From the NCBI GenBank assembly GCA_945859605.1, contig OX243815.1:39605959-39669958 (forward strand): DNA of 64,000 nt. The letters are read 5' to 3'. Below, piece after piece: positions 51,201 to 63,380 of the stretch. The translations under genes were made by a program, and so were the position numbers. Under the pieces are notes generated by a model. It was given only the letters and a program-made list of their open reading frames with translations. It was not told where the DNA came from and did no database searches. The stretch comes from Lumbricus rubellus. Its lineage: Eukaryota > Annelida > Clitellata > Crassiclitellata > Lumbricidae. The stretch's first letter is position 1. Each line of letters begins with the position of its first letter.

Positions 51201-54200
51201 TCAAAATACATTCACTTTTTGCGAATGCTTGGAATGAAAGGACAAGATTCAGTGACAGCAAGTGACCTTCTACACGTTGGTGATAAACTGGATTCGTCTG
51301 CAGAGAATCCCGATAATTGTCTGTGCGCAAAGGCCATGCTTAGCTTCCTGGAGAATCACCCAGACTTGCTGGATGACACAGTCCAGCTGAACAACAAAGT
51401 CTCGGAGCCACTTTCTGTTGTTTTGCGTAGGATGAAGTGGATACAATGTGAACTGAAAAGACCGAACAATTATCCAACTTCTTTGGCATTTGAAGGCGAT
51501 TCGCATTCGCAGTCACTGATCTTACCAACTGATGTTTATTCCTCACGGTTTGGTTCTGTCATTGGGTCTGTTAGGCCAACTATCAACGCCGACGAAACTC
51601 CAAATATGGCGCGTTGCTATGGTTGGCTAAAGGAGCCGAGGATGGATGATGTTGTACAGCATCTGCTCAACGTTGTTTCTTCTTACCAGCAAGAGGAGAA
51701 GATGAAAGTTCATTTTACCATTAACGAAATCTACCGACATATGAACGCTGCTATCACGCAAATCGATGATTCTGAACTGATGGAAGCATTGCAGGATATG
51801 GATTGGGTCTGGCATGGAGACGGATTTGTATCGCACAAGAAGATGGTTCGCTTACAGCCTTTTATGGATCTAAGACCTCATGCTTTCCAGCTGTCAAACG
51901 ACTTTGAAGAATTCACTGAACTGTGGAACTATTTTCATCTGCGCGAGAAATACGACATCGTCCAAGTTCTCAAAGATATCAGATCGCTTCACGAAACTTC
52001 GGATTGTGGTAAAGTCGCGGTTGACAGAGATCTTCACATTGCGATAGAGATTCTTAAAACTGTTTCCGTCTCCGATAAGAAACACGAGATGATCTCTGAA
52101 CTTCTTGTTCCAATCAAATCCGACGACGGGAAACTCCATCTGAGGGAAATCATCGACGTCACATACAGTGACCAGTACGCGAGTCAAGATCCAGCAGACG
52201 AGAGCGGCAGCTTTGCGGACGACAGCATCTGCCTCGTTCATCCATTGCTGCCGATAGAAACAGCGAAGGCCTTAAACATTCACGGGATCATCAATAGGAT
52301 GCTAGGGACCGAGGACCTAGACTTTGAATCGTATGGTCAGTCCGAACCTCTTACCACTCGGCTGAGCAACATCCTCAAAGATTACCCAGACGGTTTGGCT
52401 GTTCTCAAGGAACTTGTCCAGAATGCAGACGACGCTGGGGCCACTGAAGTCAAATTCCTGTACGATGAGCGGCTGAATCCAGATGCGAGGACTGGTCTGA
52501 TCGATAGAGGAATGGCTGATCTCCAAGGTCCGGCCATGTGGGCTTATAACGACGCCTTATTCACCTCGCAGGACTTCGATAATCTCATAAAGTTGAGTGG
52601 TGCTACTAAGGAACAAAACCGAAGCAAAATCGGTCGTTTCGGCTTGGGATTCAACGCCGTCTACAACCTGACAGATGCACCGTCGCTTGTCAGTCAGAAT
52701 AACGTAGTGTTTCTCGATCCTCATACTACATTTCTCGGTGAGGCAATTCGCGATAAGACCAAGCCTGGGATTAAACTGGATATACGGAAGAACAGGGATC
52801 GAATTCGGTTCCTGTCGGGCCAGTTCAAACCGTACAACGGATTGTTCGGTTGTGATTTTACTGCGGATTCGACGATGACCTCGTATCCTGGAACTCTCTT
52901 CCGATTTCCTCTTCGAACCCCGATGCAAGCGTGCACCAGTGAAATATCCAAGAGGCACTACAGCCGAGACGAAGTGCTAGAACTTACGAAACTCTTGATC
53001 GACTCTGGTCATCAATTCTTTCTATTCACCCAGCACATTAAGAAGATCTCCGTGTATCACTTGGCAAGCAAATCATCTTCGTCACGAGACATGAAACAAT
53101 GGTTCACAATAGAAAAGAAAGTGGAGCGCATTCTTAGATCACTGAATGCTATGCCACATGCATTGTTAGAAGGCGATATTGACATAAGCCAACAATGTGG
53201 AATTCTTGATTCGGTGAACAAAATTCTAACCACTTCAACCTGTGATGATGTTTCAGAAGTTGACTGCTCCTTTGTTGTCGAGATTACTTCGATGGTCGAG
53301 ACCGAGGTGTCAGAAATTATGGCAATGAATAGACCTGCGAGAGTGAATGAAACCACTCACTGGTTGATTTCAAATTGCATGGGTACAGGCAGTTCCTTGG
53401 CGATGGCCAAAAGATACACTGAGCTTGGATTGATGCCGGTTGGAGGAGTTGCTGCGAAACTGAGAAAGACTGTCTCAGGAACATTTGAACCGGTGAATTT
53501 AATATCATCCTCTTCAGAGAAATGTGATTCAGGTGAAGGTGGTGGGCTGTTGTTCTGCTTTCTTCCTCTCCCAATTCGATCTTGTTTCCCAGTGCACATA
53601 AATGGCTCGTTTGCTGTCACTTCGAGCAGAATGCACTTACACGAAAACACGGTTAACGATAAAGCAGATGTTCGCGGTCAGTGGAACGAAGTCCTCATCG
53701 CCGATGCAATAGCGAGGTCGTATGTAATCTTGTTGGAAGATCTCCACAAACTGTGCGCAGATTTCAACCAATACGCACTGTGGCCTGTGCACAAATCCCT
53801 AAAGGAAGCCGGGATATTGCATCGACTCACGGACTCATTGTACAGCCGCATCTGCGAACAGAATGGACCAAAACTGCTCAAATGTGAACAGTTAATTTCT
53901 GTTGCAAACTGTCGCTTTCTTGAGCCTCATTTCAGACATCAAATAGAAAGAATTGGCAGAATGGCACAGAAAATATTTCGCAAACTGTGGCCAGAAGAAG
54001 CAGTGGACATTCCTCTGCTTGTTATCGATACAGTCAAACAGACAGGCGCATGGGAAGACCTAGAAAACAGGCTGGTGACTGTGACTTCTTTTTATGAGAA
54101 CATATTCATTCTAGCAATACATGTCATCGAAGAAAAAGACCGAGACGAACTCGTTCTTCACGCTCTATTTGATCCGCACCTGATCGGCCTACTCAGAGAT

Positions 54201-57200
54201 GTGGTCTTCTGCCCGGTAAAACCAAACAGGAAACTGAAGAGGTGTACGGAGTTGGTGCATCCGAAATGCAGGCTAGCGATACTTTACGACGAAGAGATCG
54301 ACGACTGCTTTCCGGCAGATGTCGACAAGAACTGCGGTAGAAACCAAGATGATGTCTACAGAAAGCTGGCTGAACTGGGAATGAAGAAGAATGAATTATC
54401 GTGGAAGGAAATCGCTGATCGGTGCTCGGCTGTTCCTGAAAAACCCGAGTTGGTCTCTGAGCGATTGTTAGTACTGATTCAACTGATGAGCTCAATGATT
54501 GCTTATGCGTACGATGAAAGCGAGGCTTCTTATGTGGAATGCATAAAGAAAACACACTTCCTGCCAACCGTTGAGAAGCCTCAAGGATTTCCTTTGAAAT
54601 GGGCAGGAGACGAAATCAAATTTACTTCATGCGAAAACAGCTACCTGAGCAGTGAAAAATCTTTGGTTTCTTGCTCATTTCCGATTATCGATGAGAGACA
54701 AACGTTCGATTTCAAGCACAGCGACCTTAAATCTTTTCTGGGACTTCGAGGAAAGCCAGTTCTTGAGAAGCATTTGCTTTCACAGCTGAAGAACGTAATC
54801 GAATTATCAGATTGCAATGGAGTGGTGTCTATACAGCGGGAGCAGAAAAATAAAGTCAAAGATCTTTGCAAAGACGTGTACAAACGTCTTGATGAATTTG
54901 CGAAAACAAATCTCCTGTCGGATGAAATCTTGGACGAATTGAAGAATATGAGGAGTATTGCAGTGGATAAGGACGAAACTTTAACGGTTATGAATCCCGC
55001 ACGTTGCGCCTTTCAACTTCCTGTAGGCTCAGATGGCGTGCTGTTACCATATCTGGCTAAGATACCACGTTCCTTGAACTCTAACGAATCCCTATTGAGG
55101 CATCTGGAAGTGCGACAGAAATTTACACTGACTGACTACACTGGAATATTGAAGTCAATGCATCTTAATTCTCCAGGCGAACCACTTTCTGAAGCTGATC
55201 TTATAGTCGCCTTGTGCATTGTAATTCAATGCTTAGGTGATGAGCCGGATAACTCTATCGATGACGTTCAACTCGAGGACGTGTACATACCAGATGAAAA
55301 GAATGTACTTGTTTCTGGTGATAAAATCTGCTACAGCGACCGTCTTGGCCTAAGCGATGATGATGATTATGATGACACTGGCGACGGCGAAGAACATGTC
55401 TCTCTTTGTCATCCAAAGATTCCACCGAGCACGGCAAGAAAACTCGGTTTGAAGACCATTCGAGAGGAGATTCTTGACAGATACTCTTGTGAAATGGAGT
55501 TCGGACAGAGTGAGCGACTCGTCAACCGAATAAGGAGGATTTTGACAGGCTATCCGTTTGATAAAGAAGTCCTGAAGGAAATGCTGCAGAATACCGATGA
55601 TGCTGGCGCCACTGAGATCCACTTCATCAACGACAGAAGACAACTTCCCACTGGACGAGTATTCGCAGATAAATGGAAGCCAATGCAAGGCCCAGCCCTC
55701 TGCATATATAACAACAGACCCTTCACCAAAGAAGACATTATCGGGATTCAAAAGCTCGGAGAGGGAAGCAAGGCGGATGACCCGACAAAAACAGGACAGT
55801 ATGGAGTCGGCTTCAACTGCGTCTACCACTTGACTGATGCTCCAACGTTTCTGACGCAAGTCGTTGGCGACCAGAGAGTTCTCTGTGTTTTCGACCCAAC
55901 GTGTAGCTTCATTCCGAGAGCCACAAGTGCGAACCCGGGCAGAAGGATGAACAATCTGGAAAGATTGAAGGCAAGGTTGCCTGACGTCTTCAAAGGCTAC
56001 TTCGAAGAGACGTACAGCAAAGAAGGTGGAACTATGTTTCGTCTGCCTTTGCGCTCCGAAGAGATTGCGAAAAAGTCGCAACTTTTGCAGAAAGTTGTCA
56101 CATCCGATGATGTCAACACACTGTTTGATACATTCAAGAGTGATGCGTTCGAATCGCTTCTCTTTCTCAACACTGTCGAGGAAATACATTTGAAGGAAGT
56201 GGATTCGACTGGTGAGCCGAAAACAATATACTCTGTTAAAGTGGAATTGTCGGCAGCCGCAAGACAAAAACGACAGGACTTCAAAGAAACTGTGAAGCAA
56301 TTCGCTGGGGCATTGAAACGTGAGGAAATTCTAATCGAAAACGTTCCTATCAAAGAAGTCAGCTACGAACTGGTCACTAGAGATTCGGACGGACAAGAAG
56401 ATACATGGCGCATAATTCAGCGCTTTGGTTTCGGATGTCCAGCTGCCGACTTATCGAAGGAAGTCACCGCAGCCTATCTGAGAAACGACATTGGTCTGCT
56501 GCCGAGAGCTGGCATTGCCTATCGCATTGCAAGCACCCGAGAAACCACCAACAGTAGTAGACTGTTCTGTTTTCTCCCACTGCCGGTCACAATCGATTTT
56601 CCAGTTCACGTAAACGGACAGTTTGCTCTCGAATATGAAACCCGTCGGAGTCTCTGGCTGGACGATAGAGGAGGTCCGCAGGTTGCGTGGAACAAGAGCA
56701 TGATGATGAACATTGTGGCGCCTGCCTACTGTACGTTGATTCAAGAAAGACGAGATGCTATTTGTCAGGTAGTGGATACAAGAGCTTATCTGTCCAAATA
56801 TCATCTTCTTTTCCCCGATGTTGCTGAACTTGATCTCTCGTATGTCAGGACTCTCAGTGTGGCCATCTACAAAAGAATTGAAACTCAGAATTTGGCAATT
56901 TTACCTGTCAAGATTTCCACCGGACGTGAAACGTGTGCGAAAACTTGGATACCACTATGGATGGGTCCAAGGGGGACGGATAATGCCAGCTGGAATCTGT
57001 GGACTAAGATGGGTTGGAAGGGATCTCGTGGTTTGAACGACATCAATAGCCATTTTGACAACATATTTATCCAAGTCTACAAAAACACTGGTGACTGTGT
57101 CAAAGCAAAAGCTAGATCAGAAGCTCTACTGAATTCATTGGTTGAATGTGGCTTTCTGGTATACAACAGTCCGTTGACGATCCATGAGAAGTTCAAAAGT

Positions 57201-60200
57201 GCAGGCGTAGAAACGAAACTGGTCACTCCGGAAGCAGTCGTATCGTTCTTTCACACATACAATACTCAGAAGACACGTTGCGAGGTTAAAGGTCTCCCGA
57301 GTCCTATCGCTCAGACTAAAATTCGAGATTTGGATACGCTTGCATCATTGCTTCGATATTGCAACAGATCCATCGATTTCAAACAAAAACTGTTAGGGCT
57401 TCCACTTCAAGCTACAGCTGACGGTGTCTTGCGTTGTTTTGACAGCAATTCGGTCAAGTATGAACCTCGATTCAGACATCTTGTCCCACACATTCAAGAC
57501 AAGTTCTTAGACGACACGGTCTTTCAAACGCTTAGTTTGGATCCAAAGCGTGATGTCCAGTTATGCAAAGAATTTACTGTCAGTGACCTCGCACGGTTTC
57601 TTCAAGATGTCTTGCCTGCCGCGAAGTTTTATGGTGAGGACAAATTTGTCGATATCCAAGAAATGATTGACGTTTTCAAAGATACTGACTTGAATTGGCT
57701 ACAAGATGTTTGGAATTTTTTAAGTTATTATCGAGACGTGAAGCCATTGAACAACTGGTGCTTGTTGCCCGTTAGGTTCAACGGCAAAGATGCACTATTT
57801 CCAATTCACAAGTACAGATGCATTATTACGACTAGGCCTACATTTAATTACATTAGGCCTACTTTCAAGGAAATAACACTTTCATCACATCACATCATGT
57901 TGATTTTACACAAATTTGGACTTCCCGAGCCTTGTTGGCTCTACATTAAAGGTGAAGGCTTGTCATTTTTTAATTCTTTGCTATGTGAGGCTAATGAAGC
58001 CGAAACAATCGTTCGTGGATTTGGAGAACTAATAAAGTTAGCCTCACCGGATTTCACTGCATTGGAGAACACCGGATGCATAGCACTACTTCAATATTTC
58101 TCCGAAAGACTAGATGATTGGAAAGATGTTCCGAATGCTTTCAACACCGTCAAGAATCTACCGATATTTTTAACGGTTTACGACGACAGAGTGAGACTCT
58201 TGCAGAATAGGGCGTACATCGTACCGAAAGGAATTCCAAACACTGACATGGACTCATGGACTTCGACACAAGGAGTTTTGTTTCTACGAAGTCAGAACGA
58301 GAAGATAGATCAACTTCTTCAAAGTCTAGACTGTCGTGCATTGTCGGAGAAAGAAATCTACTGCGACTTTATTTTTAAGCATTTTGAATTTCTAACTCCA
58401 AACGGACGATACGATCATTTGACGTACGTGAAGAACACGCTACAGTTCACCTTGCAAGGATTTGAACAACAATCTTTTGAGCAGTCATTGAGGCTACTTC
58501 GATTTCTACCAGCGGCTGATGGAAGCCTACGGTGCGCTTCAGAAGTTTATGACAATACAAATCAGGTATTTCTCGCGATGGAACATTCAGACAGTCTTCC
58601 GCCTGAGCCATTTCACTCAAGAGATTGGAATGCATTTCTCAAGACGTGTGGCATGATATCAACTGTTACTCGAGAAATGTTTGTTAAATACGCGAAAACA
58701 GTGGAACGTGGTGCTTCACTAGGTATCAACAACGAACTTCTCAAGAAGTCTAAGGTGCTTGTTGAGCATCTTTGTAGAAATGATGACTTGCTTTCTGATG
58801 GGTTTCTACAGGATGTGAAAAGCGTTGCCTTTGTATTCCATCACACTGTTGACCAAACGCACAACATACTCTGCAATCAATATGGACCGCGAGATGAAAA
58901 GGGTAACTTGAAATTTATTCCTTTTGAAGGAGCCATCCTGTCCACATTCGGTAATCTTGTGTGGAGCGTTCAGCCGATCTTACCATCAGTTGTGCGGCCT
59001 CTGCTTTCTCTGTCTAAAGGAAAATACGCAAAAGATCTCGGCATCAGTAGTAAACCGCAATGTGACACTGTGGCAAAGCACACAAATCAGCTGTGTATGA
59101 AATGGGTTCATTCCACGCACGAATTTGACGCCACGCCGGTCTATAAGAGACGCGGAGACGGCGTACCAGACATTAGAGTGCTGGCTTCGGTTCTCAATGA
59201 CACCTATGATTTCTTCGCTAAAAACCTGAAGGAGTGCACAGATGATGAAGACGTTGACAAGTTATTACGAGGAACTCATTTCATTTTAGACATCAACAGG
59301 CGTCTGCTTCTTCGACCTGACCAAGTTTCGGAAACGTTGCGTCCTAAAGATGAAATATGTCCATATCTTGTCCGAATTCCTCATGAATTGATGCAATATG
59401 CCACTCTCTTTAGGGCTCTAGGTGCGACAGAAGATGCAACGATTGACCAGTACGTTATGGTTCTCGAAAGCATTCATGCAAACACAAAAGACAACAAACT
59501 GAATCCTGAAGCTAAAACAGCAACGCTGAAGGCAATTGGCAAACTTTTTAAACGACTGAAGAAACATGGCGGAAAGATCGAATTAAAAACGGAACTGTTC
59601 CTTCTCGGAAACGATGACATAATCCACAAATCGTGTGATCTTGTATTTGATAATAACCGTGCAATTAGAAAACGACTTCCTGACTTCGAAAAGCCCTTCC
59701 TAATTGATCTGCAAAAGGAATGTGATCTGAGATTTTCAGATAGGCAAATCAAGTCGATCATAAAGAATCTTCCAGCGAATAATCAGCCATCATTTCTCAC
59801 GTCCATTGTAAATGAGGAAATGAGTCGAGATTTCATCATTGAAGAATCCTCAATTGCCATTCGGACTGAGAGAAAACTTCGTTCTGATGAACTGAAATTT
59901 GGCTTCATGAGGTTAGCTCACCATAGTGTTGCAACTTCAGAGGATTTCAACGAAGAAAATATCAGCAAGGCCTTAGTAAACCTGAAGAATATCAGCGTGT
60001 TAGGAGTGAACAAAATTGAATGCTATTTAGTGTTCAAGGGAAGCAGAATACCGAACAGTGAACGACCGTTTCCATTCTTTGCAGAGCGAGACAGGTCAGA
60101 AGATCAGGTGAGTTGGAAGATCTATATTGATGAGAGAAAGCTGAAAATGAGTTACACTGCAGAGATTTCCTTGCATATCAGATTGGTTGATATAATTCAG

Positions 60201-63200
60201 AGTATGACAGGAAACTTACCAGAACATGCTGCTTCCTTTGTGGGCTGTATGTTAAAGTCTGACCTAAACTCAATTGACGAAATCCTTGACGACTTCGGTA
60301 TCGAGCAGTTTACTGGAGACAGACGATCGAGACGTGTCCTCCAGAGTCCTGGTCGGTTCTGGCCACTGCACCTGTACCACATGCTAGAACTAGACATACG
60401 GGGTCTTACTCAAGGTGAGTTCGCAGCCTTGGAAGTAGACGATCCTTTGGATCGTACAGATCGCAGAGAAGACTTAGACAATTCTGTTTGGCCGACATTT
60501 CAAGTGGTGAAGATTGTTGAGGTCGTTAGAGAAGAGACCGAACCATGTTTGAATGTCTACAGAGTTGAGACTGGATGCGACGAGTTTACGACGGCAACGG
60601 CCGACATGCTGTACGCATTCGATCTGACAGCTAACAACACCGATGGTGAAGTGTGCCACTCACCAAACGTAGGTCAAACTGAAATGAGTCTGAACGACGT
60701 CAAGAAAAGCATCAAGGCGACATTTGAATCAACCGGAACTTTGCCAGTTGAGAGGAAAAGGAGGATAATCAAAAGACTGCTGCTGAGGTGGCATTCTGAC
60801 ATCAGAGACTCTGACAGTGAAAGACTGACGTGTGCAGAAGCAACAAAATACATTTGGGAATTAGGAGAATCGATGGAGCAGAGTAACATCGCGGGTGACG
60901 ATTCTCAGCTTCTATTTTCATCTTCCTTGCAAGTCACGGACACCGACGGGAAAGCCGAATGGACTGTACGGAAGTTGTACGAAGCCTGCGTCAGATTTAG
61001 AACCGATGAGAACAAGAAACTGCGAGAACAGCTTCGTCATTCAGGCGGCCAACGTTGTCCAAACGATAGGAATTGGTCAGTAGAAAAGGAATTTGATGAG
61101 CATTTTACTGGGGCACTAAATCCACAACCAGGTTTAGGCCGGAGTTGGTTTCATCAGGCTGAGCATGACTTCAACGCTGCCGTCAACGATGAGCCTCAAA
61201 AGCAATGGGTTTGCCACAAGTATTACCAGGTAGGCCCTACGTAATATTCGCTTCTCTTGCAGGTTCCTCAGTTATGAAAACGTAATTATCTGCTTAGGAC
61301 TATGACGTTTTAGGCTTTAGCACATTTCATAATTTCAAAATTGCTTGGCACTGATGTTTCCTCTAAGTCAATCGGATAAAATCTCGATGAACACTAGAGG
61401 TTCTACCAACAGAGGTCGAAATAATATATTCTTCGTTGTTTTATTGAATTTAATTCCGTTATGAAACTGTCGGAGTCATGCGTTTCGAGAATTATGGCTG
61501 TCTATGGTTATTTGCTACATATGTGAATCAACAACAACAGTACTGCAGATACATCGAACATAGTGGTCAAAGTCGTGCAGTGTCAATCTCCGCCATTTTC
61601 TCTGCAGAGATAAACTTGTGGCAGAGAGACCAGGTTATTCACAGCTCTAGTGGTCAAATCATTTATGTAACTATAGTGTCCAACGTTCGCATGGCCACTT
61701 CGTACACACCCCATCCGTCTTCGCCGTCACCAAACGGTCCCGGGTCTGTTAGGGTTTCACAAATATCTTGCACGGCCACACCCGCGGTATGCAGTAACAA
61801 GGCTTTCGGTACTTGTGAGTTTGACGACCCCACAGAAATATCTATACTTTTACCAAAAGCAGCAATCTTTAATAAATACAACTTCTAGTTTGCGGAGAAT
61901 CCTTTTCATCGTTATCTTTAATAAATCCAACTTCTAGTTTGCGGAGAATCCTTTTCATCGATCCAGCTTCTGCTTAGACAAGAATTTGTTTGATAAATCC
62001 CTCTTCTATTTCGTCAGCAAATATTTCTCATCAATATAACTTCTATTTCATTGCAAATTATTGTTCATCAATATCAATCCAGCTTCAATTTCAGCAGAAT
62101 GACTGCACTAACTCTAAAACTAAGCCTATCCGACCCTCACGACGCCTAACCTGAGCCCTAAACGACCCTCACGCGATAAATCACGCTTCTATTTCGGGTC
62201 GTCAAACCCGGGACGACGTATAATTACAGTAATATTTCGGTGGGGTCGTCAAACCCACAAGTACCAGGCTTTTGTACCTCTCCCTTTGCGACCACGTAGA
62301 ACTCGAATGAACTGCGCCAACGCCTCCACCGGGGCCCTACGCATGTTGCGTCGCCCACGGTTTTAAACGGCTGAATTGTGTCAATGTCCATTTTGTTTCG
62401 TTTCGTCGTGTAAAGAAAATGTCACTTCAGTTCTTGTTCTCACTTCTTTCACTGTCTTCATATACCTAGAGTTCACTTGTTCTGCGTCATAGTCAGACAC
62501 TACAGTAACCATTAGGCTACATATAGCATGCATATACGCGAAGCAGTGAAAAAATATTATTTTGGTTTTAAAGTTATTGCTATAACATTGGACTACCAGA
62601 AGTAACATAAACTTAGGCCTTGTTGTTACAGATTAACGTTAATTTTTATTTCAATGACTTACTTTGCAGGTAGCATTAGCATCACTTAAAGGCTGTCATT
62701 TTGCCACGAATGCAAATGACGAAATCACTGAAGACATCGTACGATTGGCAAACATTCGCAACGCAACCGACATCATGAATTGGTCAACTGAGTTGCACAG
62801 GATATTGAACAGCATCTTCTGCTTTGACCACGTGACCAGCATTCAACCGATATCGTTTACGAAGCGAAGTGCAGATCCTGGAGAAGATACGGTTAAGAAA
62901 GTTCAACTTCTAAGCAAGAACATCCTAGACTGGTGTAAGAACTACATAAATGCAGCTACAAGTTTTGGTGATACATCATTCAACAAAGTATTTGATCTTT
63001 GCAACCTGAAAGATATTTCCGAGGAAGATAATGGAAAGCTTGACTTGGCGGATACAGAGTTAAAAGCTGGAGGAACAAAAGTCCCCGGACCATCACAACC
63101 TGTGAGTTATTTGTCAGAAGCAGCAGCAGCGTCTGTATCTGTATCTGTAACTGATGTGAAAGTTGATGATATCTCTGAAGCTTCAGTGGGTGCATGTGCG

Positions 63201-63380
63201 TTGGAATCAGGAGCAGGCGCATCTCTGAAAAAGGAAAACTTGGAAGACAACAGCAATGCAGCTTCTGTCACGGCATCAAAAAAGAAAAAGAAGAAGAAAA
63301 GGCGCAGAAAGTCCTCTGAACAACGTGAACCTTCAAAACGGAAGAAGAAGGCTTGCAGCAGTGAATCTGAAAAGGCTTAA
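45278..63380 (+). CDS. SACS-like: Sacsin-like giant protein, seven coding exons (4,575 aa)
   Basis: Coding exons are 45278-45290, 46444-46535, 47057-47173, 47833-47980, 48193-49773, 50164-61229 and 62670-63380. Every junction is AG/GT and the phases close exactly. Three sacsin repeats each start with a GHKL (HSP90-type) ATPase fold. Repeat 1 has [11 protein letters not shown] and [15 protein letters not shown] (residues about 36-123). Repeat 2 has [11 protein letters not shown] and [15 protein letters not shown] (from about 1373). Repeat 3 has [11 protein letters not shown] and [15 protein letters not shown] (from about 2429). A J-like domain (about 4162-4215) and a HEPN domain (about 4311-4432) follow, then a basic tail. 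Human sacsin (4,579 aa) is a cytosolic and mitochondria-associated co-chaperone of the intermediate-filament and proteostasis systems. Here the N-terminal ubiquitin-like domain is absent from the visible exons. An in-frame TAG at 45251-45253 supports the ATG, unless an upstream exon splices in. Marine invertebrates often carry several sacsin-like genes, so strict orthology is not claimed. Confidence 0.9.
46444..46535 (+). CDS. SACS-like: Sacsin-like exon 2
   Basis: It encodes [20 protein letters not shown], the standard sequence leading into a sacsin ATPase domain. Acceptor TTTTGCAG, donor GTGAGT. Confidence 0.85.
47057..47173 (+). CDS. SACS-like: Sacsin-like exon 3
   Basis: It carries the N-box of repeat 1, [19 protein letters not shown]. 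Acceptor GCATAG, donor GTAAAG. Confidence 0.88.
47700..47790 (+). mobile_element. SINE 3'-end fragment in sacsin-like intron 3
   Basis: TCGGGAGCGCCTCCGAAGAG and then GGCGCTGTATAAATTTACAA resemble the 3' halves of the SINEs at 14158 and 22466. The tRNA-like half is missing. Confidence 0.55.
47833..47980 (+). CDS. SACS-like: Sacsin-like exon 4
   Basis: It carries [16 protein letters not shown] and the glycine-rich nucleotide-lid motif [14 protein letters not shown]. Acceptor CTATAG, donor GTAGGC. Confidence 0.88.
48193..49773 (+). CDS. SACS-like: Sacsin-like exon 5
   Basis: It completes the repeat 1 ATPase region ([19 protein letters not shown]) and includes the conserved [12 protein letters not shown] block (MFRFPLR) and the FCFLPLP / [15 protein letters not shown] segment typical of sacsin repeats. 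Donor GTGAGT. Confidence 0.9.
50164..61229 (+). CDS. SACS-like: Sacsin-like giant exon 6 (11,066 nt)
   Basis: A single uninterrupted frame of 3,689 codons holds the rest of repeat 1, repeats 2 and 3, linkers beginning [15 protein letters not shown] and [15 protein letters not shown], the J-like region and the first part of HEPN ([13 protein letters not shown]). The acceptor is TTATGTAG at 50163, the donor GTAGGC at 61230. Both FCFLPLP...HVNG.FA modules are present (near 53556 and 56570). No frameshift or transposon was seen, apart from two TAGGCCTAC motifs at 57833-57864. Confidence 0.95.
61799..62272. mobile_element. Inverted-repeat element in sacsin-like intron 6
   Basis: Termini of about 34 bp (61808-61841 and 62232-62265, starting GGTACTTGTGAGTTTGACGA) are inverted copies with few mismatches. 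The interior has two tandem 47-bp copies of a TTTAATAAATCCAACTTCTAG type (61868-61958). It also has a block at about 62085-62172 shared with the MITE at 13718-14035. No transposase was found. Confidence 0.75.
62670..63380 (+). CDS. SACS-like: Sacsin-like exon 7: HEPN C-half and basic tail
   Basis: It continues HEPN ([11 protein letters not shown] ... [20 protein letters not shown] ... [14 protein letters not shown]), then a low-complexity Ala/Ser/Val region. It ends in a tail with seven consecutive lysines, RRRK, and KRKKK about 11 residues later, a bipartite nuclear-localisation-like pattern. Stop TAA 63378-63380. An ATTAAA at about 63408 is a possible weak polyadenylation signal. Confidence 0.88.
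   Translation, partial: VALASLKGCHFATNANDEITEDIVRLANIRNATDIMNWSTELHRILNSIFCFDHVTSIQPISFTKRSADPGEDTVKKVQLLSKNILDWCKNYINAATSFGDTSFNKVFDLCNLKDISEEDNGKLDLADTELKAGGTKVPGPSQPVSYLSEAAAASVSVSVTDVKVDDISEASVGACALESGAGASLKKENLEDNSNAASVTASKKKKKKKRRRKSSEQREPSKRKKKACSSESEKA

Noticed and set aside
55255..56353. Minus-strand frames up to 316 codons inside the sacsin-like exon
   Set aside because: They are shadows of a strongly supported conserved plus-strand coding exon; none has its own domain signature.
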